From: Burkholderiaceae bacterium
Lineage (GTDB): Bacteria; Pseudomonadota; Gammaproteobacteria; Burkholderiales; Burkholderiaceae_C
Reading direction: 5' to 3'
Assembly (NCBI GenBank): GCA_026125795.1
Contig: JAHCKM010000001.1
Coordinates: 744,001-808,000, forward strand
Length of the DNA: 64,000 bases
In this document: positions 35,262-44,510 of the stretch, piece after piece
Layout of the letters: each line of letters opens with the position of its first letter
How positions within the stretch are numbered: the first letter of the stretch is position 1
Position numbers and translations under genes: made by a program
Notes under the pieces: model-generated
Databases searched by the model: none
What the model was told of the DNA's origin: nothing
Seen by the model: the letters and a program-made list of their open reading frames with translations, nothing else

Positions 35262-36290
35262 ATGCCCACTGTTCGCCGCATGCAACCGGGTCGCGCCTTC
35301 TTGGTGGCCGCGACACTGCTTGCCGCATTCGTTTCGGCCCCGCTGCGCGCGCAGACGACCGTGAAACTGTCGCACCCGTACCCGACAGTGGCGCAGCACC
35401 ACAAGAACATGGAATTCTTCAAGGCCGAGGTCGAGAAGCGCTCCGTCGGCAAGCTGAAGATCGACATCTTCCCGGCCTCGCAGCTGATGCCGATCACTCA
35501 GGAGATCAACGGCATCCTCTCGGGGCAGATCCAGGCTGCATACACGCTGAACACGATTGCCGCGACGATCGATCCGCTGTGGGGCTTCTTCGAGATGCCC
35601 TTCGTCTTCAACATCTCGCCCGACAACCAGAAGCACCTGAAGGACTTCGTGCGCAGCGAGTCCGGGGGCGGCGCGCTGCGCAAGTCGATGGAGGCCAAGG
35701 GCATCAAGGTGATCGCCATCGCCCCCACCGACATCGTCGGCGCCACAATCAACACCAAGCGCCCCATCACGAAGATGGAGGACTTCAGCGGGCTCAAGAT
35801 GCGCACCCCCGGCGGCAAGTACCTCGGGCAGACGATGCAACGCCTGGGTGCCTCGCCGATCTCGATGGCGTTCACCGAGTTCGCGCCGGCGATCGTGCAG
35901 GGCACCGTCGACGGCACCGTGACCGGCGTGCTGTTCACGCACGACAACCGCATCCCCATCAAGTACCTCAGCAGCATCAATCTCTGGTATGCCGGCCTGC
36001 CGCTGCTGATGTCCAAGCGCTTCTTCGACGGCCTGCCGCCCGACCAGCAGAAGGCCGTGCTCGACGCCGGCCGCGAGCTGGAGGACTACGGCTTCCGCGT
36101 CACCGAGGAAGAGGCCGCCAAACGGCTCAAGCTGATCGAGTCGGAGATGAAGGTCAAGGTCGAGCCTCCGCTGGACCCGAAGGAGATCGCCCGCATGCGC
36201 GCCGCGGCGCAGCCGGTGCTCGAGGCCTTCGTGAAGGACAACGCGGCCGGGCAGGCCCTGATCGACGAAGCACGCCGTCTCGAGAAGTAG
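35262..36290 (+). CDS. dctP: TRAP transporter substrate-binding protein (DctP family)
   Basis: 342 aa from ATG 35262 (GGAG six bases upstream), with a signal peptide (LVAATLLAAFVSAPLRAQ). DctP-family segments are VKLSHPYPTVAQHHKN, the conserved MRTPGG region carrying the carboxylate-binding arginine (GLKMRTPGGKY), and VDGTVTGV. It captures a carboxylic acid in the periplasm for the QM membrane pair that follows with one base between genes. Na+- or H+-gradient driven import is known for the family. Confidence 0.93.
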   Translation: MPTVRRMQPGRAFLVAATLLAAFVSAPLRAQTTVKLSHPYPTVAQHHKNMEFFKAEVEKRSVGKLKIDIFPASQLMPITQEINGILSGQIQAAYTLNTIAATIDPLWGFFEMPFVFNISPDNQKHLKDFVRSESGGGALRKSMEAKGIKVIAIAPTDIVGATINTKRPITKMEDFSGLKMRTPGGKYLGQTMQRLGASPISMAFTEFAPAIVQGTVDGTVTGVLFTHDNRIPIKYLSSINLWYAGLPLLMSKRFFDGLPPDQQKAVLDAGRELEDYGFRVTEEEAAKRLKLIESEMKVKVEPPLDPKEIARMRAAAQPVLEAFVKDNAAGQALIDEARRLEK

Positions 36291-36291
36291 G

Positions 36292-36870
36292 ATGAGCGCC
36301 GGTGCTGCCAGCGGATTCGGCCGGCTCGTCGACGCGTCGAACCGGGCCTCGGCCGCCCTCGCTCGGGTGATCGACGGCTTCGGGATCGCGATGCTGAGCA
36401 TCAGCGCCGGCATCACCTTCCTGACGGTGATCATGCGCTACGGCTTCGGCTACTCGGAGCAGATCCTCGAGGAGATCGCCCGCTACACGGTGGTTTACGC
36501 CTGCCTGGTGTACGTGGGGCCGCTGCAGGCGCGCCATCAGCACATCGCCGTCGACGTCATCTCCAGCCGGTTCGCGCCATCGGCCAAGCGCGCCTGGCAG
36601 TTCCTGCTCGGCGTGCTATTCCTGGCGATCACGGCGATCGTCTTCGCCTCCGGCTGGCTGTGGGTGCGCGACCTCCACGGCTACAACATGATGGTGATCG
36701 GCGGCACGATGCCGGCCTGGATCCCGTCACTGTCGGTGCCGCTGGGCATGGGACTGGCGGTGCTGTTCGCGCTGGCCGAAGTGCTGCGCCTCGGCTTGGC
36801 ACTCGTCTCGCCGACGGACCCGGGTTCCCCTCGGCCGGGCGCCGCTCTGACCGTCGACGCGATCAACTGA
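36292..36870 (+). CDS. dctQ: TRAP transporter small permease (DctQ family)
   Basis: A 192-aa, four-helix membrane protein. The first helix is DGFGIAMLSISAGITFLTV; RYGFGYSEQILEEIARY is the usual DctQ loop. It starts one base after the dctP stop. It assembles with the large DctM subunit encoded 20 bp downstream. Confidence 0.9.
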   Translation: MSAGAASGFGRLVDASNRASAALARVIDGFGIAMLSISAGITFLTVIMRYGFGYSEQILEEIARYTVVYACLVYVGPLQARHQHIAVDVISSRFAPSAKRAWQFLLGVLFLAITAIVFASGWLWVRDLHGYNMMVIGGTMPAWIPSLSVPLGMGLAVLFALAEVLRLGLALVSPTDPGSPRPGAALTVDAIN

Positions 36871-36890
36871 CTGTCGAAGAGAAAGCCGCG

Positions 36891-38168
36891 ATGGAGATCG
36901 GCCTCGTCCTTTTCGCCGGGCTGCTCGCGTTCGGCGCCCCGGTCTTCATCGCGCTCGGCACGGCCGGCGCCTACCTGGCGCTTGCCGTCGTCGACCTGCC
37001 GCTGTCGACGCTGGCGCAGCAGTTCTTCACCTCGATGGACGCCTTCGTGCTGATGGCGGTGCCGTACTTCATCCTGTCGGGCAACATCCTGCTGCACTGC
37101 GGCCCGAGCCGCTACCTGTTCCGCTTCCTCGACACGCTGGTCGGGCACCTGCCCGGGGGCATGGCGGCGGCTGCGGTGCTGGCGTGCATGATCTTCGGTG
37201 CCTTGTCCGGTTCGGGCGTGGCCACGGTGGTGGCGATCGGCAGCATCGCCATCCCCGAAATGCTCAAGCTCGGCTACAGCAAGCCCAACTGCATGGGGCT
37301 GATCACCTGCTCGGGCACGCTCGGCCAGATGATCCCGCCGAGCATCTACATGGTGCTGTTCGCCACGCTCGTGCAGGGCGACGTCTCGACGTTCTTCGTT
37401 TCAGGCGTCATCCCGGGGCTTCTGATCGGCGCCATGCTGCTGGTGACGACGGTGGCGGTGGCGTGGGTGGGAGGCATGAAGACCGAGCGCAAGGCCAGCT
37501 GGGCCGAGCGGCGGGTCGCCTTCAAGGAGGCTTTCCCGGTGCTGCTGATGCCGCTGATCGTGCTCGGAGGCATCTACGGCGGCATCTTCACGCCCACCGA
37601 AGCGGCGGCGGTGGCCATCGTCTATTCGCTGCTCATCAGCCACTTCGTCTACCGCACGCTGACCTGGGCCAACTTCAAGCTCAGCATGCGCGACGCGATG
37701 GCGGGCACGGCCGTCATCTTCGTCATCCTCGGTGCGGCCACGCTCGCCGCGTCGGCGGTCACGTTCCTGCGCGTGCCGCACACGCTGATGACGGCCGTCA
37801 CCGACGCCGGCTTCACGCCGCTGATGCTGCTGCTCGCCGTGGTCGCGCTGTTCTTCGTTCTCGGCACGGTGATGGACCCCGTTCCCATCATGTACATCAC
37901 CATCCCGATCCTGCTGCCGGCGCTGAAGGCGGCGCAGATCGACCTGATCCACTTCAACGTCATCACGGTGGCGGCGATGATGGTGGCGCAGGTCACGCCG
38001 CCGTTCGGCATGGCCTTGTTCGCGATGGCGGGCATCTTCAGGGAGCCGGTCGCGACGGTCGTGCGCGGGGCGCTGCCTTACCTCGCGGTCCTTTTGGTCG
38101 CGACGCTGCTGATCGTCTTCTTCCCCTGGTTCAGCCTCGTCCTGCCGCAACTGATGGCGGCCAACTGA
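36891..38168 (+). CDS. dctM: TRAP transporter large permease (DctM family)
   Basis: A 425-aa membrane protein with about 12 helices. ATG 36891 begins MEIGLVLFAGLLAFGAPVF, the standard DctM N-terminus. Conserved family segments are FGALSGSGVATVVAIGSI, GTLGQMIPPSI, GIFTPTEAAAVAIVYSLL and VTPPFGMALF. It is the translocation subunit. Confidence 0.93.
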   Translation: MEIGLVLFAGLLAFGAPVFIALGTAGAYLALAVVDLPLSTLAQQFFTSMDAFVLMAVPYFILSGNILLHCGPSRYLFRFLDTLVGHLPGGMAAAAVLACMIFGALSGSGVATVVAIGSIAIPEMLKLGYSKPNCMGLITCSGTLGQMIPPSIYMVLFATLVQGDVSTFFVSGVIPGLLIGAMLLVTTVAVAWVGGMKTERKASWAERRVAFKEAFPVLLMPLIVLGGIYGGIFTPTEAAAVAIVYSLLISHFVYRTLTWANFKLSMRDAMAGTAVIFVILGAATLAASAVTFLRVPHTLMTAVTDAGFTPLMLLLAVVALFFVLGTVMDPVPIMYITIPILLPALKAAQIDLIHFNVITVAAMMVAQVTPPFGMALFAMAGIFREPVATVVRGALPYLAVLLVATLLIVFFPWFSLVLPQLMAAN

Positions 38169-38198
38169 ACCGCGATTCCACACACTCGGAGCGACTCA

Positions 38199-38972
38199 AT
38201 GGGACGTCTGCACGACAAGGTAGCCATCATCACCGGCTCGGGCTCGGGCATGGGCAAGGCCGCCGCGCTGCTGTTCGCGCGCGAGGGCGCCAGGCTCGTG
38301 GTCGTCGACATCCACGAAGGACATGGCCAGGACGTGGCCGCCGAGATCGCGCGGGCCGGCGGCCAGGCCATCTTCGTGCGCGCCGACACCGGCAGGGAGG
38401 CGGACCTGCGCGACATGGTCGCTCAGACGGTGCAGGCGTTCGGCGGCGTCGACATCTTCTGGCACAACGCCGGCATCGCCGGTGCGGGCGCGATCGAGCA
38501 GACCTCCGAGGAGGACTTCGACCGCCAGATCGCGATCCACGTCAAGGGCGGCTTCTTCGGCGCGAAGCATGTGCTGCCCGAGATGAAGAAGGCCGGCGGC
38601 GGGGTGATCCTGTTTACCAGCTCCGCCTCGGGCCTGCGCGCATCGCCCGCATCGCCGAGCTACTCGATTGCCAAGGCCGGGCTGCAGATCCTCGCGCAGT
38701 GCATCGCGCAGGCCAACGGCAAGTTCAACATCCGCGCCAACGCGATCTGCCCGGGGCCGGTGCAGACGCCGCTGTGGCCGTCGTTCGTCGGCCGCAACCC
38801 CGATGTCATCAAGCCGGCCGATCTCGAGAAGGCCTTCCTGAGCCGCGTGCCGATGGGCCGCATGATCCAGCCCGAGGAGATTGCGCGGGCCGCGCTGTTC
38901 CTCTGCTCGGACGAGGCGTCGGTGGTCACCGGCGTCGTGATGCCGGTCGATGGCGGCTTTCTCGTGACCTGA
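38199..38972 (+). CDS. Short-chain dehydrogenase/reductase
   Basis: 257 aa, with TGSGSGMGKA, acid residue in VVVDIHEG, NAG and catalytic SSAS...YSIAKAG. It is about as long as, and clearly related to, the SDR at 34444 (the GSGMG and LLFAREGA segments match), so the two probably arose by duplication on either side of the TRAP genes. It is followed 13 bp later by an acyl-CoA dehydrogenase. Confidence 0.92.
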   Translation: MGRLHDKVAIITGSGSGMGKAAALLFAREGARLVVVDIHEGHGQDVAAEIARAGGQAIFVRADTGREADLRDMVAQTVQAFGGVDIFWHNAGIAGAGAIEQTSEEDFDRQIAIHVKGGFFGAKHVLPEMKKAGGGVILFTSSASGLRASPASPSYSIAKAGLQILAQCIAQANGKFNIRANAICPGPVQTPLWPSFVGRNPDVIKPADLEKAFLSRVPMGRMIQPEEIARAALFLCSDEASVVTGVVMPVDGGFLVT

Positions 38973-38985
38973 AGTACCGTGCACG

Positions 38986-40143
38986 ATGGATTTCGAACTT
39001 AGCGAGCAGCAACGCGAATTCCAGCAGGCCGCCCGGCGTTTCGCGCAGCAGGAGTTGGTCGCCGTCGCGAAGGAGTGCGAGCGCACTTCGGAGCCGGTGC
39101 CCGACGCGGTGCGGAGGCGCATGGGCGAGCTGGGGTTTCTCGGCGTCAACATCCCGCAGGCCTACGGCGGCCTGGGCGCCGGCAAGGTCGACGCCCTGAT
39201 CGTGCTGGAAGAGCTGGCCAAGGTCTCGCCCGCGGTCGCGTTCCCCGTGTTCGAGGCGAACTGCGGTCCGGCGCAGACGCTGCTGTATTGCGCGCCCGAG
39301 CACATCCGCCAGCGCGTGCTGCCGCGGGTGTGCAGCGGCGAAATGATGGTGTCGGTGTCGATGTCCGAGCCCGACGTCGGCACCGCGATGACCGAGCTGA
39401 AGACGCGCGCGGTGATCCGCGGCGACCGGGTCGTGATCAACGGCGTCAAGCGGTGGTGCAGCGGTGCCGGGCATGCACAGGGCTACGTTCTGTACTGCCG
39501 CCTTGCCGACAAGGCCGGCGCGGCGGGCGTCGGCGCGGTCTACCTCGAGAAGGGCGCCAAGGGTCTGTCGTTCGGCAGGCCCGAGAACTTCATGGGCGTG
39601 CGCGGCTTTCACAACGCCGAGATCTATCTCGACGATGTCGAGGTGCCGGTCGAAGACATCGTCGTCCCCGCCGGCGGCATCAAGGACTTGATGCGCACGT
39701 TCAACATGGAGCGCCTGGGCAACTCCACCTGCGCGCTCGGCGTCGCCGCCGGCGCGCTCGAGGTGGCGCTGGCCTACACGCAGGAGCGCCGCCAGTTCGG
39801 CAAGCCGCTGGTCGACTTCCAGGCGGTGCAGATGCGGCTGGCCGAGATGAAGATCGACGTCGAGGCCGCGCGCCTCCTGATCCACCGTGCTGCGCAGGCG
39901 GCCGAGAACGGACTGCCGTCGCTGCTGGACACCAGCGTCGCCAAGTGCTTCGCCAACGAGGCGGTCCGCCGCGTCGTGGCGAACGGCGCGCAGGTGATGG
40001 GCGCGGTCGGGTACTCGAAGGACTATCCGATGGAGCAGAAGATGCGCGATGCCTGGGTCTGGGGCATCGGCGGCGGCCACATCGACCTGCAGAAGGTCAA
40101 CATCGCCGGCGAGCTGGTCGGGCGGCGCTTCTCGCAGCGCTGA
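38986..40143 (+). CDS. Acyl-CoA dehydrogenase, Asp at general-base position
   Basis: A 385-aa acyl-CoA dehydrogenase: SMSEPDVGTAM and NGVKRWCSGAGHAQG in the middle domain, RRQFGKPLVDFQAVQ in the helical domain. The segment that usually carries the catalytic Glu reads VGYSKDYPMEQK, with Asp where most family members have Glu. It lies 36 bp before another acyl-CoA dehydrogenase, so the products may form a hetero-oligomer or act in succession. Confidence 0.92.
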   Translation: MDFELSEQQREFQQAARRFAQQELVAVAKECERTSEPVPDAVRRRMGELGFLGVNIPQAYGGLGAGKVDALIVLEELAKVSPAVAFPVFEANCGPAQTLLYCAPEHIRQRVLPRVCSGEMMVSVSMSEPDVGTAMTELKTRAVIRGDRVVINGVKRWCSGAGHAQGYVLYCRLADKAGAAGVGAVYLEKGAKGLSFGRPENFMGVRGFHNAEIYLDDVEVPVEDIVVPAGGIKDLMRTFNMERLGNSTCALGVAAGALEVALAYTQERRQFGKPLVDFQAVQMRLAEMKIDVEAARLLIHRAAQAAENGLPSLLDTSVAKCFANEAVRRVVANGAQVMGAVGYSKDYPMEQKMRDAWVWGIGGGHIDLQKVNIAGELVGRRFSQR

Positions 40144-40179
40144 GCGCCCTGGCCGCGGCCGGCCCGAGAGGAGCTTGTC

Positions 40180-41334
40180 ATGCGGGGTGATCGTGACTTC
40201 GGTTTCACCGACGAGCAGCGGATGCTGCGCGACGCCGTGCGCGAGTTCGTGCGCAAGGAGATGCCGGACGCGGAGGCGCGGCGACACGACCACGACAAGA
40301 TCGCGCCGCTGGCGGCATTCGACAAGATGGCCGCGTTGGGCTGGCTGGGCGTGGCCATTCCCGAGGAGTACGGCGGCTCGGGCCTGGGTTTCGTCGAGCT
40401 CGGCATCATTCAGGAGGAGCTCTCGTACGGGCTGCTCGAGCTGGCGATACTGTTCTACCGCGCCACGGTGCACGGCGCGCATTCGCTGCTGACCTACGGC
40501 AGCGAGGCGCAGCGGCGCAAGTACCTGCCGCTGTTCGCCGCGGGCAAGTTCAAGTCTTCGATGAGCCTGACCGAGCCGAACGCAGGATCGGACGCGTCGG
40601 CGGTGCGCACGCGCGCCGTGCGCGACGGCGATCATTTCGTCATCAACGGCGCCAAGGTCTTCAACTCGCAGATCGACCTTGCCGACCGCACCGTGCTCGT
40701 CACCCGCACCGACCCGCAGGCGCCGCCGCACAAGGGCATCAGCCTGTTCTTCGTCGATCCGAAGAGCCCCGGGGTGACGATCGAGCGGCTGGAGACGCTG
40801 TCCTTCCGTGCCGTGGGCACGAACCGCGTCACCTACGAGAACGTTCGCGTGCACCGCGACGACCTGCTCGGCGAGCTCAACGGCGGCTGGAAGCACCTGA
40901 TGACCAACCTGAACAAGGAGCGCTTCTCGCTCGCCGCGCAGGTGACCGGCGCGGCGCAGGCGGCGCTCGATTGCGCGCTGCAGTACGCGAAGGACCGCGT
41001 GCAGTTCGGCCAGCCGATCGGCAAGTTCCAGGCGATCCAGCACAAGCTGGCCGACATGCAGATCGCGGTGCACACCTCACGCATGCTGACCTACGACCTC
41101 GCGCGCCGGCTGGACGCCGGCGTCGAGTGCCGCAAGGAGGCCTCGATCGCCAAGGTGGCGTGCGCCGAAGCCTACTTCCGCGTCGCCGACGAGGGCATGC
41201 AGATCCTGGGCGGCTATTCGCAGACGCCGGACTTCCCGATGGAGCGCCATTACCGCGACTCGCGCATCATGCGCATCGGCGGCGGCTCCAGCGAGGTGAT
41301 GCGCAACTCGATCGCCAAGGACCTCGGCTTGTGA
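40180..41334 (+). CDS. Acyl-CoA dehydrogenase, Asp at general-base position
   Basis: A 384-aa protein with SLTEPNAGSDASAVRTRAV, KVFNSQIDLADRTVL and RVQFGQPIGKFQAIQHK. The catalytic loop reads LGGYSQTPDFPMERHYRD: again Asp in place of the expected Glu, as in the preceding gene. A GGAG precedes the ATG. It ends 92 bp before the preferred start of the monooxygenase, with a strong hairpin in between. Confidence 0.92.
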   Translation: MRGDRDFGFTDEQRMLRDAVREFVRKEMPDAEARRHDHDKIAPLAAFDKMAALGWLGVAIPEEYGGSGLGFVELGIIQEELSYGLLELAILFYRATVHGAHSLLTYGSEAQRRKYLPLFAAGKFKSSMSLTEPNAGSDASAVRTRAVRDGDHFVINGAKVFNSQIDLADRTVLVTRTDPQAPPHKGISLFFVDPKSPGVTIERLETLSFRAVGTNRVTYENVRVHRDDLLGELNGGWKHLMTNLNKERFSLAAQVTGAAQAALDCALQYAKDRVQFGQPIGKFQAIQHKLADMQIAVHTSRMLTYDLARRLDAGVECRKEASIAKVACAEAYFRVADEGMQILGGYSQTPDFPMERHYRDSRIMRIGGGSSEVMRNSIAKDLGL

Positions 41335-41343
41335 TCGCCCCCG

Positions 41344-41361
41344 GGCCGGCCGAAGCCGGCC
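41344..41361 (+). other. GC-rich hairpin with CGAA tetraloop
   Basis: GGCCGGC-CGAA-GCCGGCC is a perfect 7-bp stem with a stable tetraloop, followed at once by a second palindrome around CCCCCGCGGGGG. It lies just after the acyl-CoA dehydrogenase stop. It may attenuate transcription or protect the upstream mRNA; no T-tract follows. Its presence argues against translation starting at GTG 41331. Confidence 0.45.
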
Positions 41362-41426
41362 ACCCCCCGCGGGGGTCCAGCAAGCCGGCAAGGCCACCTA
41401 CGCCCGAGAGCGACCGGCGGCAGCCC

Positions 41427-43046
41427 GTGGAAACCGTCGACGCCGTCGTCATCGGTGCCGGCATCACCGGCCTGTACCAGACCTATCTGCTGCACCAGGC
41501 CGGGTTCGACGTGCGCGGCATCGAGGCGGCGCCCGATGTCGGCGGCACCTGGTACTGGAACCGCTACCCGGGCTGCCGGCTGGACACCGAGAGCTACGCC
41601 TATGGCTACTTCGCCCTGATCGGGCTCATGCCCGACTGGCAATGGTCAGAACGCTTCGCCGGGCAGCCCGAACTGCTGCGCTACGCCCGCGCCGCGGCCG
41701 ACAGGATGGGCGTGCGCGAGCGCTACCGCTTCGGCGTGCGGGTCCAGGGCGCCCACTACGATGAGTCCGCCAACCGCTGGCGCGTGACGCTGAACGACGA
41801 CTCGGTCATCGAATGCCGTTACCTGCTGTCGGCCGTCGGCCCGCTGTCGGCGACGCGCATGCCCGAGATCCCCGGCATGGACCGCTTCGAGGGCCAGTCC
41901 TTCCACTCGTCGCGCTGGCCCAGCGACGGCGGCGATGGCCCGGCGCACATCGACTTCAGAGGCAAGCGGGTGGGCGTGATCGGCACCGGCGCCACCGGCG
42001 TGCAGATCATCGCCGAGCTCGGCAAGACCGCCGCCGAGTTGTACGTGTTCCAACGCACGCCCAACTGGTGCACGCCGCTGGGCAACCACCCGCTGACGGC
42101 GCAGAAGATGGCCGAGCTGCGCGGCGACCCGCGGGCCTTCCTCGAGTACCTGAAGAAGACGCCGACCGCGTTCCCGTACGACCGCAGTCCGCTGAAGGCG
42201 TCGCAGGCAACGGCCGACGAACGCCGGCAGTTGTTCGAGAGCCTGTACGCGATGCCGGGCTACGGCATCTGGCTGTCGGGCTACCGCGACCTGCTGCTGA
42301 ACAGGACCTCGAACACCTATCTGGCGGACTTCGTCGCCGACAGGATCCGCAGCCGCGTCAAGGACCCGGTCGTCGCCGAGAAGCTGATCCCGAAGAACCA
42401 CGCCTTCGGCGTGCGCCGGGTACCGATGGAGACGAACTACTACGAGGTCTACAACCAGCCGAACGTGCGCCTCGTCGATGCGGCCGAGGCGCCGATCGAG
42501 GCCGTCACCGCCAAGGGCATCCGCACCGGCGCCGGCGAGGTGGCGCTGGACGTGATCGTCTATGCGACCGGCTTCGACGCCGTCACCGGCGCGCTCGACC
42601 GCATCGACATCCGCGGCAAGGGCGGCCTCGCGCTGAAGGACGCCTGGCGGGACGGCCCGACCACCTACCTCGGCCTGCAGAGCGCCGGCTTCCCGAACTT
42701 CTTCACCCTGGTGGGGCCGCACAACGGCGCGGCGTTCTGCAACATCGGCGTCTGCGGCGGCCTGCAGGTGGAATGGGTGACCGGGCTGCTCGCCTGGATG
42801 GCGGCGCGCGGCCGCCGCAGCGTGGAGCCGCTGCGCGACTTCGAGGATCGCTGGACGGCGCGCGTGTACGACGAGTATGCGAAGACCCTGCTCGCGGACA
42901 GCGATGCCTGGTGGGTCAAGACGAGCCGCAACCCCGACGGCAGCCTGCGGCGGCGCGCCCTGATCTACGTGGGCGGAGCGCCCGAGTACCGATCCCTGTG
43001 CGACGAGGTGGCCCGCAATGACTACGAAGGTTTCGACATCCGCTGA
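41427..43046 (+). CDS. Type I Baeyer-Villiger monooxygenase (cyclohexanone monooxygenase-like)
   Basis: 539 aa from GTG 41427, close to the usual family length; GTG 41331 overlaps the previous stop but would prepend a hairpin-encoded Pro/Gly-rich tail. FAD Rossmann motif VIGAGITGLY (residues 8-17), the type I fingerprint FEGQSFHSSRW (154-164, FxGxxxHxxxW), NADPH Rossmann motif GVIGTGATGV and the late VYATGFD motif are all present. It uses NADPH and oxygen to convert a ketone to an ester or lactone, suggesting a cyclic or methyl ketone substrate. Confidence 0.92.
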   Translation: METVDAVVIGAGITGLYQTYLLHQAGFDVRGIEAAPDVGGTWYWNRYPGCRLDTESYAYGYFALIGLMPDWQWSERFAGQPELLRYARAAADRMGVRERYRFGVRVQGAHYDESANRWRVTLNDDSVIECRYLLSAVGPLSATRMPEIPGMDRFEGQSFHSSRWPSDGGDGPAHIDFRGKRVGVIGTGATGVQIIAELGKTAAELYVFQRTPNWCTPLGNHPLTAQKMAELRGDPRAFLEYLKKTPTAFPYDRSPLKASQATADERRQLFESLYAMPGYGIWLSGYRDLLLNRTSNTYLADFVADRIRSRVKDPVVAEKLIPKNHAFGVRRVPMETNYYEVYNQPNVRLVDAAEAPIEAVTAKGIRTGAGEVALDVIVYATGFDAVTGALDRIDIRGKGGLALKDAWRDGPTTYLGLQSAGFPNFFTLVGPHNGAAFCNIGVCGGLQVEWVTGLLAWMAARGRRSVEPLRDFEDRWTARVYDEYAKTLLADSDAWWVKTSRNPDGSLRRRALIYVGGAPEYRSLCDEVARNDYEGFDIR

Positions 43047-44415
43047 CGACCGGCCGCCGACGCTGGCCCAAGGCTTGGGGGCCTTCGTCGCCGGCCTGGA
43101 CCTGGCCGCGGTGCCCGTCGCGGTGGTCGAGAAGGCGCGCACCTGCTTGCTCAACGGCTACGGCATCGCGCTCGGCGGCCATGCGACGCCGTTCGCGCCG
43201 GTGGCGCGCCGCGCCGCGCTGGCCCTGGATGGCGAGCGCGACGGCGAGCGCCAGGTCGGCGCCACGCTGCTCGGCGACGGGCGCAAGACCTCGATCGACG
43301 GCGCGCTGCTCGCCAACGCGGCGCTGTTCCACGGCCGCGCGCAGGAGGACACCTGCGGCGCCGGCCACTTCGGCACGATCATGATCCCGCTGCTGACCGC
43401 GCTGGTCGAGGCGCGCGGGGCGCCGCTCGAACGCATGCTGCCGGCGCTGATCGCCGGCTACGAGGTCGGCGGCGCGCTCGAGCAAGCCTACGGGCCGACC
43501 ACCACGCCCGCCGGCCTGCGCGCCTCGCCGCTGTACGGCACGCTGGCGGGCGCGGCGGCGGCGGCGCACCTGCTCGGCCTGGACGCGGGGTGCAGCGCGG
43601 CGGCGCTGGCCAACGCGGCGTCGTTCGCCGGCGGCATGCTGCAGTCGTTCGCCGACGGCACCGACGAGTGGCGTTATCAGGTCGGCATCGCCGCGCGCAA
43701 CGGCCTGGCTGCCGCGGAACTCGCGCGCGCCGGATCGCGGGCGGCGCCTCACGCCTTCGAAGGGCGCTCGGGCTTCGTGCGCGCGTACGCGCGAAGTGAT
43801 TGCGACGTTCCCGCGCTGCTCGGCCGGCTCGGCCGCGACTGGTCGGTGATGCGCGTGACCTTCAAGCCGTTCCCGGTCTGCGCCTTCAACCAGACGCCGG
43901 TGACCGGCGCGCTGCTCCTGCGCGAGAAGCTCGCCGGCCGCGCGCCGGCGCGCGTGCGCGTGCGCATGAACCCGTTCGAGACCGGCTATGCCGGCATGAA
44001 CGCCAAGGGCCCGTTCGACTCGATCTCCGGCACGCTGATGAGCATCCCGTTCTGCATCGCGCTCACGCTGCTGCGCGGCGTGCCCAGCATGGCGGCGATG
44101 ACGACCTACGACGACGCCGAAGTCAACGCGCTGACCGACCGCATCGACCTCGTCACCGACGCGGCGGTGCCGGTGCTGTCGTGCGTGATCGAGGCCGAGG
44201 CCGCCGACGGCACGACGCTGGTGCAGGACCAGCGCATGACCGTGGCCGACTTCTCATACGACTGGGCGACGGCGTCGCGGCTGGTGCGTCGCATCGGCGC
44301 TGAATCCGGCATTCCCGCGGCGGCATACGACCGCATCGAAGCGTTCGCGCGCGCGCCCGAGCGCGCCAGGATCGGCGCGGTGCTCGACGCGTTCGGGATG
44401 CTGCCACGGACCTGA
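43018..44415 (+). CDS. MmgE/PrpD family protein
   Basis: 465 aa; the ATG lies 29 bases inside the monooxygenase gene, in another frame. The family shares the all-helical first domain seen here (VEKARTCLLNGYGIALGG) and HGRAQEDTCGAGHFG, and a C-terminal region with RVRMNPFETGYAG. Characterised members are 2-methylcitrate or cis-aconitate-type dehydratases and decarboxylases, and many paralogues in betaproteobacteria are of unknown function. It probably dehydrates or isomerises a branched acid here. Confidence 0.88.
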   Translation: MTTKVSTSADDRPPTLAQGLGAFVAGLDLAAVPVAVVEKARTCLLNGYGIALGGHATPFAPVARRAALALDGERDGERQVGATLLGDGRKTSIDGALLANAALFHGRAQEDTCGAGHFGTIMIPLLTALVEARGAPLERMLPALIAGYEVGGALEQAYGPTTTPAGLRASPLYGTLAGAAAAAHLLGLDAGCSAAALANAASFAGGMLQSFADGTDEWRYQVGIAARNGLAAAELARAGSRAAPHAFEGRSGFVRAYARSDCDVPALLGRLGRDWSVMRVTFKPFPVCAFNQTPVTGALLLREKLAGRAPARVRVRMNPFETGYAGMNAKGPFDSISGTLMSIPFCIALTLLRGVPSMAAMTTYDDAEVNALTDRIDLVTDAAVPVLSCVIEAEAADGTTLVQDQRMTVADFSYDWATASRLVRRIGAESGIPAAAYDRIEAFARAPERARIGAVLDAFGMLPRT

Positions 44416-44510
44416 TGCGCGGCGCCGCCCGGCACGGTACACCTGGCGGTGCCTCGCGAGGCGCCGCCATCACGGCATCGACACGACTGACGTAGCAAGG
44501 AGACACGCCA

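Noticed and set aside
41331-41426. Upstream GTG start for the Baeyer-Villiger monooxygenase
   Set aside because: It would translate a double hairpin into a Pro/Gly/Ser-rich leader, whereas the family's FAD motif normally lies within about 10-20 residues of the start, as it does from GTG 41427.
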